From Ilex aquifolium (lineage: Eukaryota > Streptophyta > Magnoliopsida > Aquifoliales > Aquifoliaceae): a stretch of 64,000 bases of DNA. This document shows, in pieces, positions 32,342 through 45,191 of this stretch. The stretch's first letter is position 1. Each line of letters opens with the position of its first letter. The notes under the pieces are model-generated. The model saw nothing but the letters and a program-made list of their open reading frames with translations, did not search any database and was not told the DNA's origin. The translations under genes and the position numbers were made by a program. The DNA lies in contig OX637402.1 of the NCBI GenBank assembly GCA_951799425.1, positions 1,302,501 through 1,366,500 of the forward strand. The letters run 5' to 3'.

Positions 32342-35300
32342 TGGATGTATGAAAAAGTTGAGGATAATAGAAATATGGATAAGAGTTGGATTGATTCAAC
32401 AGAAAGGTTTTCAAGTGCATACTTTAGAGGGGTTGAGGAATTTCTCAAGTTTGCATACATCGATCAAGCAGAAGATGCAAGGATTTATTGTCCGTGTAGG
32501 TTATGTTTAAATCGTTATTTTGTTAAAAGAGAGGTTGTACGAGAACATCATATTATAAATGGCTTTTCAAGGAAGTACAAGAATTGGACTAAACATGGGG
32601 AAGCCTATGTTTCGAGGCATGGTAACTAGGACAATGAAACCTTAGATGATTCAAATATTGGGGATGATATAATTGGAATGATACATGAGGCTATTGGAGT
32701 TGAAAATGTAGATGTCAGTAATGAAAATCTTGAACTACCTACAAATGATCCCCAACGAGGCACGAATGAACCCACTGCGAAGATGTTCAAACTTCTATAA
32801 GATGCGGAAAGAGAATTATATCTGGGGTGTGAGAAATTCATGACATTGTCATTTCTTGTGCGATTATTGCATATAAAGGCACTCTGTGGATGGACGGATA
32901 AGTCTATTACGATGTTGCTTATGTTACTGAACGAGGCTTTTCGCATTGGGGTGAAATTGGCAAGTTCATACTACAAAGCCAAAAAGGTAATCGACAACTT
33001 GGGGTTCATGTATAAGACGTGGGATGCATGTCCAAACAGTTGCATGTTGTTCAGAAATGAGGAGGAAAAGATGGATAAATGTTCGATATGCAATACTTCT
33101 AGATGGAAACAACATGAAGGTGATACAAATGATGCTTTCAATGGTAGTAAACCAATAGCTGCAAAAAAATTTATGTATTTTCATTTGAAGCCAAGGCTAC
33201 ATAGGCTCTTCATGTCATCAAAAACTACTTCGCATATGAGATGGCATTTAGAAGGACGAACTGATGACAGTGTATTCAGGCATCCGGCTGACTCTCTTGC
33301 ATGGAAGACTTTTGACAAACGATACCCAATTTTTGCTAGTGATAGTCGCAATGTTAGGCTTGGGCTGGCATCTGATGGATTCAATCCTTTTAGGTCGATG
33401 AATATAGTTCATAGCACTTGGCCTGTCGTATTGATGCCATATAACTTACCACCATGGATGTGCATGAAACAACCATTTTTTATTCTTTCTGTGCTTATTG
33501 ATGGACCGAAAGGGACTGGTAATATGATTGATGTCTACTTGCAACCTCTGATTGAAGAATTAAAAGAGTTATGGGGGGATGGTGTGCAAACATTTGATGC
33601 CTCAAGCGGTAACATATTTCAGCTACACGCAGCCTTGATATGGACAATTAATGATTTTCCTGCATATGCTAACTTGTCGAGGTAGAGTACAAAAGGTGAA
33701 TATGCTTGTCCAATTTGCAACACGAATACTCGATCTAATTGGTTGACTCATGGTAGAAAGTTTTGTTACATCAGTCATCGCCGATTTTTACCTAGTCAAC
33801 ACAAATTTTGAAAGGATAAAGTGTCTTTTGATGGGAGACGGGAACATGGTTGCAAGCCTACTGCGTTATCTAAAACTCAGATATTGTTATAGATACAATC
33901 GGAAGATATCTTGATAGAATATAAGTATGATGACCTTAAGGAAAGGAATAGGAGAGAAGTAGAGAGGGTAAAAAATAGGGCAAAAAAACATAATTGGAAG
34001 AAAAAGAGTATCTTCTTTGAATTGCCGTACTGGGAGCATAATCTAATTAGACAACATTTTGACATAATGCATATAGAGAAGATTTTTTGCGATAATATAT
34101 TGTGGACATTATTGGGGGTTGTTGGGAAAACTAAGGAAAATCTGAATGCTTGGCGTGACTTACAAGAAATGAACATTAGAAGACCATTACATCCCCAAAC
34201 TAGAGGACCTGGTAAAGAGTACTTACCTTCAGCAAACTTTACTTTGAGTAAGGATGACAAACAAATATTTTGTAAAGTGCTGAAAGGAGTCAAGGTGCCT
34301 GACGGATATGCATCTAATATTTCGCGATGCGTGCACATGAAAGAGCGTAGTATTTGGGGTCTTAAGAGTCATGATAGTCATATTTTGATACAACAACTAC
34401 TGCCTCTAGCAATCCGAAAATCCATGCCTAAGAATGTGGTTGAACCATTGATCGAATTGAGTAAGTTCTTTAGACAATTGTGTTCGAAGGTGAATACTGC
34501 AACTGACTTAGAATATATTTAAGATCGGATTGTAGTATCACTTTGTCATCTAGAGAAAAAATTTTCACCGGAATTTTTTGACATAGTGGAGCACTTGCTT
34601 GTACGTCTAGCTGAGGAAGCATTAATAGCTGGACCAGTGCAATTTAGATGGATGTACTATATTGAGAGGAATGCGTTTCTTATTCATGCAAAAGGTGTAA
34701 TATGAATATTATCAAACTACATTATCCATTTCGCATGGATGGATATTTTTATGCACTTATATGCTTATAGATATCTTCTTACTCTAAAATAATATGTGCG
34801 TAATCGAGCTCATCCTGAAGGCTTAATAGCTAAAGGTTACTTGATGGAGGAGTGCATGAATTTTTGTGCTATGTATCTCGATGACGTGGAAACCAAGTCT
34901 GACCGACCATTACGGAACTATGATGGTGGTGAGTACTTAGGTCATCCTTTAGGGGAAGGTCTTCCTTTTCTCCTTGATGACGTGACATGGGCACAGACAC
35001 ATAGATGTGTTATTCAATACTGACTCAGTTTCACCATTTGTGGAGTAAGTTAAATGTCATTTTTGGTGAATTCTGCTATTTGTAATTTATATGCGATTTT
35101 AGTACTAATTTGTATCTATATAGGGACCACCTCAGTGTCCTTCAGCGCCAAATGCCGCATGCAGAGGACCATAATATCCGTCGTGTACACAATGAAACAT
35201 TCCACACATGGTTTACCGAGCATGTATGTATCACATATGATAAATTATGCACCACATTTGTTAACGTGCATATGTATAACTTTATTGTTAATGCTTTGTT

Positions 35301-35947
35301 AATATATTAAAAATAGGTTCAAACTTTGCGAAGGTCAGATATCGTCCAGTTTGTAGATGAAATCAATACATTAGCTGAATGTCCTCATCACACAGCAAGG
35401 AGATTTAATTCATATATTATCAACAGATTTTGTTTTCCTGTCAATGAGTTATGCTAGTCGGAAAGACAAAAACCCTCGTGTAGGGGCCGCATCCTATTAT
35501 GGAGTATTAACAAACATTGTTGAAGTTCGTTATGCTAATGACATGAAATATGTTTTATTTAAGTGTGATTGGGTTGATAACAATTTGGGAAAGAAAGAAG
35601 ATGAATATAGATTCACTTTGGTGAACTTCAACAATTTGTTGTATAGAGCTGATCGATTGACTGATGAACCATTCATCTTGGCATCTAAAGCAGAACAAAT
35701 TTGGTATACGCTAGATCTTGTGGAACCTGAATGACGTGTTGCTACGAAGATGTCCCCGAGAGATTTATTTGACATGCAGCATAAAGACCCACAAGTTGAG
35801 CCATTTAGTAGTCAATAATTGAATGAAGATGTGGTGCTCTGTGATGAGGATGTTGGTTGGGTGAGACAAGGAGTAGAAGGAGTAACCGTTGACTCGGATG
35901 TTGTTGTGATGGAGGAAGATGACATGGATGACCTTGATAATAGTTGA
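32342..35947 (+). pseudogene. TNP2-type CACTA transposase, inactivated
   Basis: TNP2 binds and cuts the transposon ends. The N-terminus matches the transposase-associated domain (KSWIDSTERFSSAYFRGVEE, then CPCRLCLNRYF). The catalytic part has WDACPNSCMLFRNE, CSICNTSRWK, RWHLEGRTDDSVFRHPADS and SDGFNPFRSM...WPVVLMPYNLPPW. A DUF4218-like segment follows (FFDIVEHLLVRLAEEALIAG, GPVQFRWMYYIER). A DUF4216-like domain lies near 35440-35730 (VLFKCDWVD, EPFILASKAEQIWY). From 32339 to 34522 one frame is kept, broken only by nonsense codons at 32627, 32798, 33683, 33809, 33890 and 34520. Introns probably lie near 34694-34795, 35020-35122 and 35224-35317. Confidence 0.88.
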
Positions 35948-36429
35948 ATATTTATTAACATGCCATTGATGTTATATTTTTTATTTGAGTTATTAGTTGT
36001 GTATAGATACATTGCTATTGTTTTATATCTTTACTTATATTAGTACTTTCTTGAGATGTTATGATTGCGTATTATTTTTTTGCACAAAAATTACTTATGC
36101 TTATTTTGTATTCAACAACTATGATGATGTTATATAAAGACAGATTTACCATGCAATCAAAGAGGAAGGTATGTCATATGACCATGGAGGACGTGTTGCA
36201 AAACTCGGACGCCCAACCTGCATCATTTGTTAATCCTATCCCACCACCAATGCAGCTCCCCGACAAATGGGGAGCGCATTCATCATAGCCTACTGGTCAG
36301 GCCGCTAATAATGGTCCTACCCAATCAAATGGGGAAGTTATGTTTACAGTTTATTTATTTGTAAATTTCCATTACATGGATGGATATTACCTTATTATTT
36401 TTTATGTTCCTATCAAATTATAAATAGGT

Positions 36430-38737
36430 AATGGCACAAGTGACTCATTTGCAATCACCAGGCGTCGAGGACTAGCAGTGGGTGGTTGGACTTGGGGTAC
36501 TAATAAAAAGATGAAAATTAAATTTAATCATAAGCGACAACCAATTGGACCTTTAGCTATCGAGTTCAAATTAGAATTGGGCATTTTGGTTCGCAATGGC
36601 CATCGATTACCACTCAACTATCTTTCTTGGAGATATATATCTAAAAATATAAAAGATTGGCTTTGGAAAGAGGTGCAGGTATAATGAATTGTGCTTTCAT
36701 CGCTAAATGGATTTTTTTAGTTGTATGTAATTGTCCAAATTATCAACTGTTATGTGCTTCATGCAATGACTTTCATATTGCAAATTGGTATCATATATTT
36801 TATTTAGAATTTCTCTCTTATAAACAAGTTACTTGACATTGTATTCTGTTCCAACTTGGGGTGGAACCGTGATGCTAGGATAACATTAATGCTCCTCCAG
36901 AGTTTAGAAAGGTCTGCTTGAAGATTTGTGGAAAGATTTGGAAGGACTGGAAAGCAAAATTGAAGGAGCAGTATTATGATAGTGCTACTACAGATGAGGA
37001 GCGTTTGTCAAGAGTCCCTGATCGGGTGGTACCTGAGCAATGACATACACTTGTGCAATATTGGAGTACTGATGAAGCAAAGGTATGTTCACATATTAGT
37101 TTTTATTATTGACATATATTGAAATAGTAAAATTTATTTTTATATTATTAATGTTATAGGCAATATTGAAATGAAATTCTAAGAATCGTGCATTGCGAGG
37201 CTTGACACATAGGACAGGGCGAGCACCTTTGCTAATGTTCGGATGGATGTAAGTTGTTATGAAAAATAATAATTATTGGCATGTCTATGTTTTTCTATTT
37301 CAACTTACAATTAAAATATGTATTATTAACTGAGAATTCAGATGAAAAATAATGGAGAGAATACAGACAAAATGAGTGTGTTCATCAAAACATGTACAAA
37401 GAATGGAGTTCCATGTGACGAGGAGACGGCAGGTTATATGGTATGTACAAATTTCTAGTACGATTCTATTGTAACTTAACTGGATATGCTCATGTTGAAA
37501 CATGGTAGGAGGAATTCACACAACGAATCTCTGAGGTGCCAGAGATGGAGCAGACTCCAGATATTTGGGACAGGGTATTCCATGACGTAGTTGGAGAGGA
37601 TGGTCATGGCTATGTGCAGACTTATGGTTCAGGATTCGTGTGGAGTGATGTATACGGCCAAGCCTCTACTTCATCTCAAGTATCTGCAGACTTGGAAAGA
37701 AAGAGGATGCGTCAAGAGCTACGAGAGGAGTTAAGAGAATAGTTTCAGGACGAGATTAATGATATGCGTCAACAACTTGATTTGATACGTTCTCGCCAGG
37801 ATGAGGGTGGATGCTTTGGGGTTGGACCGGTGGAGTATAGTGAATAGTTGATATTATTGTTTCAATAACTTATCAATTTCTAAAATGTGTAGCTTAATTT
37901 GTCCTAAAAATGTCGTAGGTTCCAGATGCATCTAGTACTCATAGGCCACTCAGAGAGCCACACGAAGATGGACATACACCATCTACACAGGCGCAACACG
38001 AGTTACCAACACCCTCACCATGTCCACGGTCTTTTGAAGAGGTTTGTAGAAAATATCTTAGTTTTTCAATTTGCAACATATTTTTCCGCATTGGCAATAT
38101 GCTTGTTCTTGATCCATTTTCCATGAAAATGGGCATACACCTACTCTTCGGTGATAGAAAAATGTAGAAAAATAAGTGATCTCAATACGATCCCCGACGA
38201 GAGAATTTGACTAAAAACTAGAATACTAACTAATGTAGTGTTGCCTGCTTTTTTTTTTTTTGTAGACATGTGTTGTTAGGGCGGAAAAGAGAAAGCATGC
38301 ACTAGGTCTGAACAATACTAAGGTAAGTGCATGTGTATGGTAAACATAGTGTATGACAATATGTGATACATAGATTTACAATTGTAATTTTTTTTTTCAA
38401 TTGTATTTGTTTTGGCTTCTAAAAGTTGTTAACACTTGTGGTTGTAAGTTCATACAAAAGTAGACCTACTTAGTTTCCATTTACCAAGGCAAGTAGTGGA
38501 GAAGGGGATCCTTCTTAGTGTGGACCCAACGAAAGAAGTAGAGAGAGTACTATTGAGACCTGATTTTTCGAACATATATGTTGAAGAAGCAATAGTGCCT
38601 AATACTTATTTGATAAGACATTTTCCTGGTGTAATTACTGTTGTGCAGGCAGTGGGAAAAAATGTTGTTTGGCCGTCTAGTGATATATGTTTTATCTTAA
38701 TTAATATGTATATAATTAGCAACCAAACATATTATTG
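36430..38737 (+). pseudogene. CACTA second gene, Transposase_24-like, inactivated
   Basis: Several exon pieces are separated by intron-like sequence. They are GGWTWGTNKKMKIKFNH (36478 on), EFRKVCLKICGKIWKDWKAK (36900 on), RALRGLTHRTGRAP (37180-37250), and EEFTQRISEVPEMEQTPDIW...HGYVQTYGSGFV followed by a coiled-coil-like LERKRMRQELREELRE (37509-37742). A later piece (38496-38710) contains VDPTKEV...AVGKNVVWPSSD. The FTxRISEVPE...DIWDRV...GHGYVQTYG pattern is characteristic of Transposase_24, the TNPA-like second product that binds subterminal repeats in En/Spm. Stops at 37042 and 37741 interrupt it. The last piece resembles a C-terminal module found in plant En/Spm-type proteins; its naming is less sure. 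Confidence 0.75.
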
Positions 38738-39049
38738 ACAATAATAACACAAATCGTATCTTTTGTAGGTGCTATCAAATAAGTAGATAGCGCAGAGAGT
38801 AGATGATGCATGGGTAGAGAGTACACATTGTGCATGATTAAAGAGCAAATGGTGCATTAGGAGACTAATTTTTTTTTATTATGCATTGACACTTTCATTA
38901 CGTAGCTTGGAATATTTTGTTTTTAAAATTTCTGATGCTATTTACTTATGCTGAATATATTTTTATTTTTAAATTTAGATGCTTTTGTTTTGAGAGATGT
39001 GCCTTATTGTTTTAATCAAATGATGTTATGTGTAATGTATTGGATATGT
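38738..39049. mobile_element. CACTA 3' non-coding region, left of inserted LTR
   Basis: This AT-rich sequence holds no ORF. It continues the CACTA element up to the first AAACA (39050-39054) and resumes at 44146. Confidence 0.6.
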
Positions 39050-39363
39050 AAACATGTGACCGTGGGTCATTTATAAGTCTGTTGATCAACCATCAACCCG
39101 CGGAAATACCCGTGGATGCCGGTTAACCCGACACCGCAGCACCACATCCCTTTACCGGGATTAAAAAAAAATATAAGGTCTATATGTTTTTGATTGGTTG
39201 ACCCATCCGAGGTCCAATGTACCACCATTGGTACTCTATTATTGTCCATCTATAACATTGGAAGGAAGGAATACATAGCCCAAAAGCTTAGCAAAACAGT
39301 TTGAAAATTTCTGATTTTTGGAAAGCGTACTGGTACGCTGGGCCTACTGGACCACGTTGTACT

Positions 39364-42061
39364 TGTGAAACCCGGGAAAATTTGAACTTTTTCTGAAAAA
39401 GGGCAAAATGGTAATTTGCCATTACTGCACGAATTTGAAATACATATGTTCTAGACCTCGGATGAGGAAACGGAGTGCGTCGTTGGATTCGCAACGCGAA
39501 ATCTAGTGACCACCAGAAATTTCGTTGAATTCCGAGATAGTCGGATTTTGCACGTAGTTCGAGACGACTGCGTGGCGATTGACCTTTTAAAGGTCCCCAA
39601 AAACGAGGAATATTAAAATTCCTTAAAATTGGATTAATGTGCCAATAAAATTTATTTGGACTTAATCCGGGACTTAATGAGTCGTTTCGGGACGAAAAAC
39701 GGACCCGAAAGTAATAAACGAGCGGTGCGATGTAGACCACACATTTAAAATTATAAATAGGGGCCTAAATATCTGAAAAATCAGATTTTCTTCTTCTCTT
39801 GGCCGGCTGAGCTCACACGTTGGAGAGAAAAAGGAGAGAGAAAAGAGAAACCTAATTTTCTACCCTTCTTCTTCAAGACCCACCAAGTTCCTTTGGTTGG
39901 AAGGCTATAGTCCAAGAGTTAAAGTTCGTCTACTCGTCGAGGGCTTCGACTATGTACCAAGAACAAGTCGTTTCACTGAATATTCAAAGGGAGAAATTTT
40001 GGAAATCAAAGACTTTGGGTTGGTTTTGGTGCATTGAGGTTGCCTACATCTCTATTGAGGTAGGATCTTTCCTACTTGGGATTATTCTTACCTTAGGTGT
40101 TAGTAGACTAAGGGTTAAAAGTTATATATGCATATGTATTGAATTATATATATGTCTATAGTTATGGTAATGGAAAAAGGGAGCATAGAGTTGGCCTAGG
40201 CTAACTTCTAGCTTGATTTTATTACATAGGAGTTCCATGTGGTTCCTCTTATAACTTGGTGAAATTTGAGCTATATGGTTGCTTGGAATGTGTTATGTGA
40301 AAACATGACTTTAATGACTACTAGGTGTTTGATAAAATGCCTAGGTGAAATTGTGTGTGTTACTTGCATGATGCTATGTTATAACATGCTTGGGTGATTG
40401 TGAAATCATATGCTTAGGATATGGTTGTTGGATGAAGAGTGTTGTTGATATATGCATGAAATGATATATTGAACATAATGAGATATGATAGTTATGTGCT
40501 TTTGATATAATTGCTATTGATGTATTGGAAATGTTTATATGTTTGTCATGAGCATATTGAGCATTATTCTGTGTGCAATGGAACATCACATTGCATTTGC
40601 ACGGGGATATCGCATCCATAGATATAAGTGGGTGTGTGTGCATGTTATACATGATTAATCAATCACCATTCTTGGTGCTTGGTGGATGGGCTCGGGAATG
40701 TTGGAACGAAGTTTCGACTGAGTCGCATGGTTGCATGGAAAAACTTGTGTCGGGTGTAGCAAGTAGGGCTAGACACTCCCTCGGGTGAAAAACCCGGAAC
40801 CACTTGGTTCAGTCACTTGCCGGCGGTGCAATTCCAGAAAAGTGACACGGTGTACGGAACCGGCGGTGTGATTCCGAAGATCCGTTGCCCAACAAAGACA
40901 CAAGGGTTTTGTTATAAAAACACCCATTCAATGGGTAGCTTCCAACAATGATCCGGTTTTGGGAAAACATGATTTCTTTTCAAATGATCATTGGAAGGTT
41001 TTTCTCCGTCAATAGACGGGTCATCACACATTGGCATTGCATTGTATTGAGGGAGTCGGTGAGGACTCGGAATGGGTTGCATGAATGAGTTTTCATCTCA
41101 TTTCATTGCATGGTATTGTTGCATTCCAACATTGAATGCATAGTGTGTGTGGAATGATTGATTACATGTTGTATGTGAATATTACATGAGCATGAGCATC
41201 TAGGGGGGAGTAACCTCCGTAGGAAGTTTTCTACTGGGCGTTGTGCTCACCCTATACGGGAAACAATTTCAGGTGTCGGGTTTACACCGGCGATTGGCTC
41301 CCATGGAGAGCATCAAGGGTGAAGGGGGCCTAAGTGCGGCCTTATCTCAAGATTTTTGTAAACCTTTTGTTTTACAATGGTTTATGACATGTAAAGTTTG
41401 TATAAACAAACTTATTTCATTCCCTTTTTGAATTATATTTGTATGGGATAGATTGTAATGGTCGTGTATGGATCTTGTGCAAAAATGTAAAAATATAGTT
41501 GTACATGTCTTGGATGATGTGGAATTGAGTTAGGATGAATTGAAAATGAAAAATGGAGCAAGAAAGCAAATCTGGGCAGCAACTACCGGTAGTCAATGGG
41601 TAACTACCGGTAGTCGACTGTCCAGTGTGTATTGGCTACTGGTACACAACAGGTAGTCGTAACTCCAGAAGGTTTCGGCTACCGGTAGACAACAGGTAGT
41701 CGTGACTCCAGAAGGTTTCGGCTACCGGTAGACAACAGGTAGTCGTAACTCCAGAATGTTTCGGCTACCGGTAGCCGATAAACAGCTACCGGTAGCCAGT
41801 CCAAAAATCTGAAATTTTTTTAAATGTGTTGCCAAATCTTTGGGCTTTGAATTTCCTTCCTTTAAATGATTAAAGTGGACCCTAATGGGGTACAAACCAC
41901 GATGTATGAGACTTTAAATGAATGTTAAACCGAATTTTCATTATGGGTTATAATCCCGGCTTAAAGATATTCTTGATGTGGTGTCGGGTTGAGCGATATC
42001 CACGGATGTTTCCGCAGGTTGATGGGTTATCAACGGGACCCCCGGATTTTGGGGCGTCACA
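39364..42061 (+). mobile_element. Solo LTR C nested in solo LTR E (family of element D)
   Basis: This 2698-bp block starts TGTGAAACCCGGGAAAATTTG and ends TTTTGGGGCGTCACA, flanked by GTACT (39359-39363 and 42062-42066). It is the same family and orientation as the element D LTR (58204-60662), sharing for example GGAAACAATTTCAGGTGTCG or close variants. TATAAATAGGGG lies near 39754-39765. No internal region is present. A six-palindrome array lies at 41583-41795. Confidence 0.92.
41583..41795. repeat. CTACCGGTAG palindrome array with 43-bp tandem unit, solo LTR C
   Basis: There are six perfect CTACCGGTAG decamers (41583, 41604, 41679, 41722, 41765, 41786), plus degenerate forms such as CTACTGGTAC. 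Between 41652 and 41774 a 43-bp unit (AGGTAGTCGTAACTCCAGAA, then GGTTTCGGCTACCGGTAG) is repeated three times. The array is preceded by AAATCTGGGCAGCAA and followed by CCAAAAATCTGAAATTTTTT. Confidence 0.92.
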
Positions 42062-42074
42062 GTACTGGTACATT

Positions 42075-42084
42075 GTACCGGTAC
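42075..42084. repeat. TACCGGTA palindrome in solo LTR E
   Basis: One perfect GTACCGGTAC decamer remains, with degenerate GTACTGGTAC at 42063-42072 and near 39328. This is the same location as the clusters in element B. Solo LTR C inserted inside this cluster: its target duplication GTACT is half of a degenerate copy. Confidence 0.85.
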
Positions 42085-44264
42085 GTTGTACCCAGTTTTG
42101 CCTGTTTCACCTGTTTTTCATTTCCAATTCACTCCAACACATATCATTTCCATCCAACACATGTATAATGAAGATTTTCATATTACACAAGGTCCGTACA
42201 AATTCTATTACATACATTTCCGTGAATTTACATACCAAAACTAAGTTTTCATAATAATTTTACAAAAACTCAAAATAAAGCCACATTCCGGCTTTCTTCA
42301 TCCACGGGGCTCGTGTTGGGAGCCATCCACTAACGTACATCCCGCACCTGAAATGTTTTTCCCGTATAGGGTGAGCCACGCTCAATAGAGTATCTCCTAA
42401 AGAGGCTACTTCCCAACCTAGATGCATATGAAATGTTCACATCCCAACAATCAACAAATCATAACATTCCAATTTACAATAAGCATTCCATGTTGGAATC
42501 TACCGTGCCATGCCATGAAATGAGATGAGACTCACCCACACACATCAACCCGAGCTCTTCCCAACTCCTCAACACATGCAAGTGCCAATGTGTATGAATC
42601 CGTCATCTATAATCACATCAAATGACCTTCACCAATCTAGGGTCTTTGTAGGGGTGGATGTTCATGGACTTATACCAAAGGTCACCCAACCTACACGGAA
42701 TTTATGGACTTCCACCGAAGGTTCCGCGTACACCCACACACTTCATGGGCCGAGCCAAGGGAGTGCGTATCCCAATCACCGGGCCTTGCACCCGAGGGAT
42801 CTTCTAGTCCTTCTTGCTAACCCCAACCCTATTAACCATGCAAACCGTGAGACTCGGCCAGGTCTTCGACCAAGCTTACTCGAGCCCACCCGTCATCCAC
42901 CAAGTGTGGTGTTGACAACAACCATGCACACACACCCACAAAATGCGATGTTCCCGTGCACATGCAATATGATGCCTCATTGCAATCATGACACAATGTT
43001 CAATATGCTATGAATAACATATGAACTATTTCAATGCATTCCACATATCCCATGGCAAATTATATCATAAGCATATAATTCCGATAATTCTTCACAATGT
43101 CAATATATCAATATGTATATATTAACATTTTATCTAGAAACAACACCAAAGCATGTCATCACATAATCAAGAAATAACACATTTAATTCTCAAGGCATAA
43201 TGTAAACACATAACATGCCCATAATTCACATAATTGAAGAATCACATTAAGTTGATCTCACATACCCAATTCTAGAAATCACAACTAGCAATTTCTAATT
43301 ACCAATCCAAGCTAGAATTGATTTTACCTCATTTTAATACCCATTTCACCAAGTAACCAACAATAGGCAAGTGATATATAATTCTATCAACCTACCCATT
43401 TCACCAAAGCATTCTAGGTTTGGAATAGACCTAAGTAGGAGGGAACCCTACATCTTTAAGCGTAAAAGAACAACCGTAGGAAGCTCCAAGAACTCGATTC
43501 AAGCTAGAATGTTCACTTCCCCAAAATCTCATCCTTGGAATCTCGCCCAAACCCGACCTTCTTGGTATGGTTTTGTAGCCCTTGGCGAGGAGAACAACTT
43601 TTGTTCTTGGCCCGAGTGGATTCGAGCAACCAATCGCCGTAGATTGTAGAGAGAAGGTGGAGAACTCAAGCATTTTCCCTCTCTTCTTTCTTACGTTGGA
43701 ACCAGCTGAAGAAATGGGGAGAAAATCAGATTTTCTCCCCTATTTATACTCTTTAATTGCTTGGTCCACAATGCGCCACACGGCCTTCCTTTCTTGGGTT
43801 CGTTTTCGCCCCGAAACGATTAAATTTTGTTCCAGTTCAAGTTCAAAATATTTTTATTTTAACTTGCCTTCATTTATTTTCCAATTTTTAAAACTTTATA
43901 AAAAAAAAAAAAATTTCGTTTTTGGGTTACCCGAGGCCCAATCGCCTCGTAAAACGCGAAAAATCTGACTATCTCAGAATTCAACGAAATTTGACAGGGT
44001 AGTTAGATTTCGAGATACGAATCCAACGGTGAGGTCCATTTCATCATCCGAGCTCTAGAAAAATTCAGGTTTGTAACCCGTACCGTAGTGACAAATTACC
44101 ATTTTGCTCTTTTTCACAAAATTTCAAATTTACCCGGGTTTTACAAAACAGGTATAGAGAAACATGTTAAAGAGAGAATAAGGTTTTAAAAAAATATATA
44201 TTTATGAAAGCAAGTTGCTAACACAAATAACGTCAAAAGAGTAATATCATATTTTTTTGTCGGC

Positions 44265-44600
44265 CTACTACCGTGGCAAATAATATCTTTTGCAACGGTT
44301 AAAAAACTTCGTAAATGGGTTTGTTGAGACTGTCCCTTACTGCGGCTAATAATATCTTTTGCGACGGATTAAAATCGTTGTAAATGGGTTTGCTGCGACG
44401 GTCCCCTACTGTGGCTAATAGTATCTTTTGCGACAGATTTTAACTGTTGCGAACGGGCTTTTTTGCGATGGTCCCCAAATGTGGCTAATAATACATTTTG
44501 CGACGGATTTAAACCATCGCACATGGGTTTTTTGCGACGAAAAATAGTTGATGCAAATAAAAAATGTCGGATCTAAGATTGTTTTGCGACGGTGAGTTTG
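44265..44600. repeat. CACTA subterminal repeats (TTTTGCGACGG type)
   Basis: About five diverged units of roughly 60 bp occur, each with GGCTAATAATATCTTTTGCGACGGATT or similar. In En/Spm elements, subterminal motifs of this kind are bound by the TNPA-type protein. The conserved core here is TTTTGCGACGG with variants GCAACGG and GCGATGG. Confidence 0.8.
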
Positions 44601-44685
44601 CATCGGGTATTGTCGATGCAAAAGAGTTTGTGACGGTTAATTGCCGATACAAAATCTTTTGCATCGCCTATTGCTTACCACCCCC

Positions 44686-44764
44686 AATTTGCCGACTCAA
44701 AAGATCACGTTGCCGTCGCAAATACTATTTGCAACGGCAACATGATCTTTTGAGTCGGCAAATT
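44686..44764. repeat. 79-bp near-perfect palindrome next to CACTA right end
   Basis: The arms read AATTTGCCGACTCAAAAGAT... and its complement, meeting near 44725, with one or two mismatches. The arms contain the TTGCCGTCGCAAA form of the subterminal motif, so two motif copies face each other 31 bp from the transposon end. Confidence 0.88.
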
Positions 44765-44781
44765 ACTGATGCAAAAAAACC

Positions 44782-44795
44782 CTTTTCTTGTAGTG
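44782..44795 (+). mobile_element. CACTA right terminus
   Basis: The terminus reads CTTTTCTTGTAGTG, the inverted form of CACTACAAGAAAAG. CACTA elements end in CACTA and duplicate 3 bp; the candidate duplication is CAT (44796-44798), which cannot be checked without the left end. Confidence 0.85.
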
Positions 44796-45191
44796 CATAA
44801 CTGAAATTTTGTACCTCCTCAACCTACTTGCTTTAGTAATGAGGTGATATTTGCAAAGAAAAAAAAAACCTTACGTCTAAGGAATGTAAACTGGAAAAAG
44901 GCAAAATTAAATCGCAGGCAAACAAATCCAAAAAAAATTCATTATTGGCATGTAAGTTTTTGAAGCTCCAAAGGGTATGTTAATAATGGATACCACTTCA
45001 TTTGACAAGTTACTTGATTGAATATTTCTTTAGACAGTTATATCAAAATTGGCACAACCAAAAAAAGTGTGATAGTTTAATAGGCAGTTGAACAATTAAT
45101 TCTAACAACTCATTGTCACTGGAAAATGAGTTTAACTAAGTTGGTTTATTAAAAAAAGATAATATAAAAAAAAAAAAACTTTAAAAGGTTG
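44796..45191. other. Unassigned AT-rich flank
   Basis: No ORF or repeat boundary is recognised between the CACTA end and the TSD (GGTTG) of the next solo LTR. Confidence 0.5.

Larger units (their letters stand above)
39055..44145 (-). mobile_element. Solo Tekay-type LTR E in CACTA, itself interrupted
   Basis: The LTR consists of 39055-39363 and 42067-44145 (about 2.39 kb). It is related to LTRs A and B, starting TGTAAAACCCGGGTAAATTTG in element sense at 44145. The flanking duplication AAACA (39050-39054, 44146-44150) is perfect. There is no internal domain, hence a solo LTR. The U5 end is slightly shortened (TGTGACCGTGGGTC instead of TGTGACACCCC...GGGTC). A TATA box lies near 43743-43752 on the minus strand. 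Confidence 0.9.
32280..44795 (+). mobile_element. CACTA (En/Spm) DNA transposon with two gene remnants
   Basis: The two-gene layout is diagnostic: TNP2-type transposase (32342-35947) and a Transposase_24-like second gene (36430-38737), both on the plus strand. The right end is complete. CTTTTCTTGTAGTG at 44782-44795 is the complement of CACTACAAGAAAAG, preceded by subterminal repeats and a palindrome. The 3' flank is interrupted by a solo LTR (39055-44145) at duplicated AAACA. I find no CACTACAAG left end between 25 and 32 kb, so the 5' terminus is deleted or lies elsewhere. All coding parts carry nonsense codons, so the element is inactive. Confidence 0.85.

Noticed and set aside
33877-34338. 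A 153-codon minus-strand frame
   Set aside because: It is antisense to the TNP2 transposase frame, which has the conserved motifs.
41583-41795. Regularly spaced palindromes resembling a CRISPR array
   Set aside because: The host is a plant LTR, the spacers are themselves tandem copies, repeat units are only 10 bp, and no cas-like gene is present.
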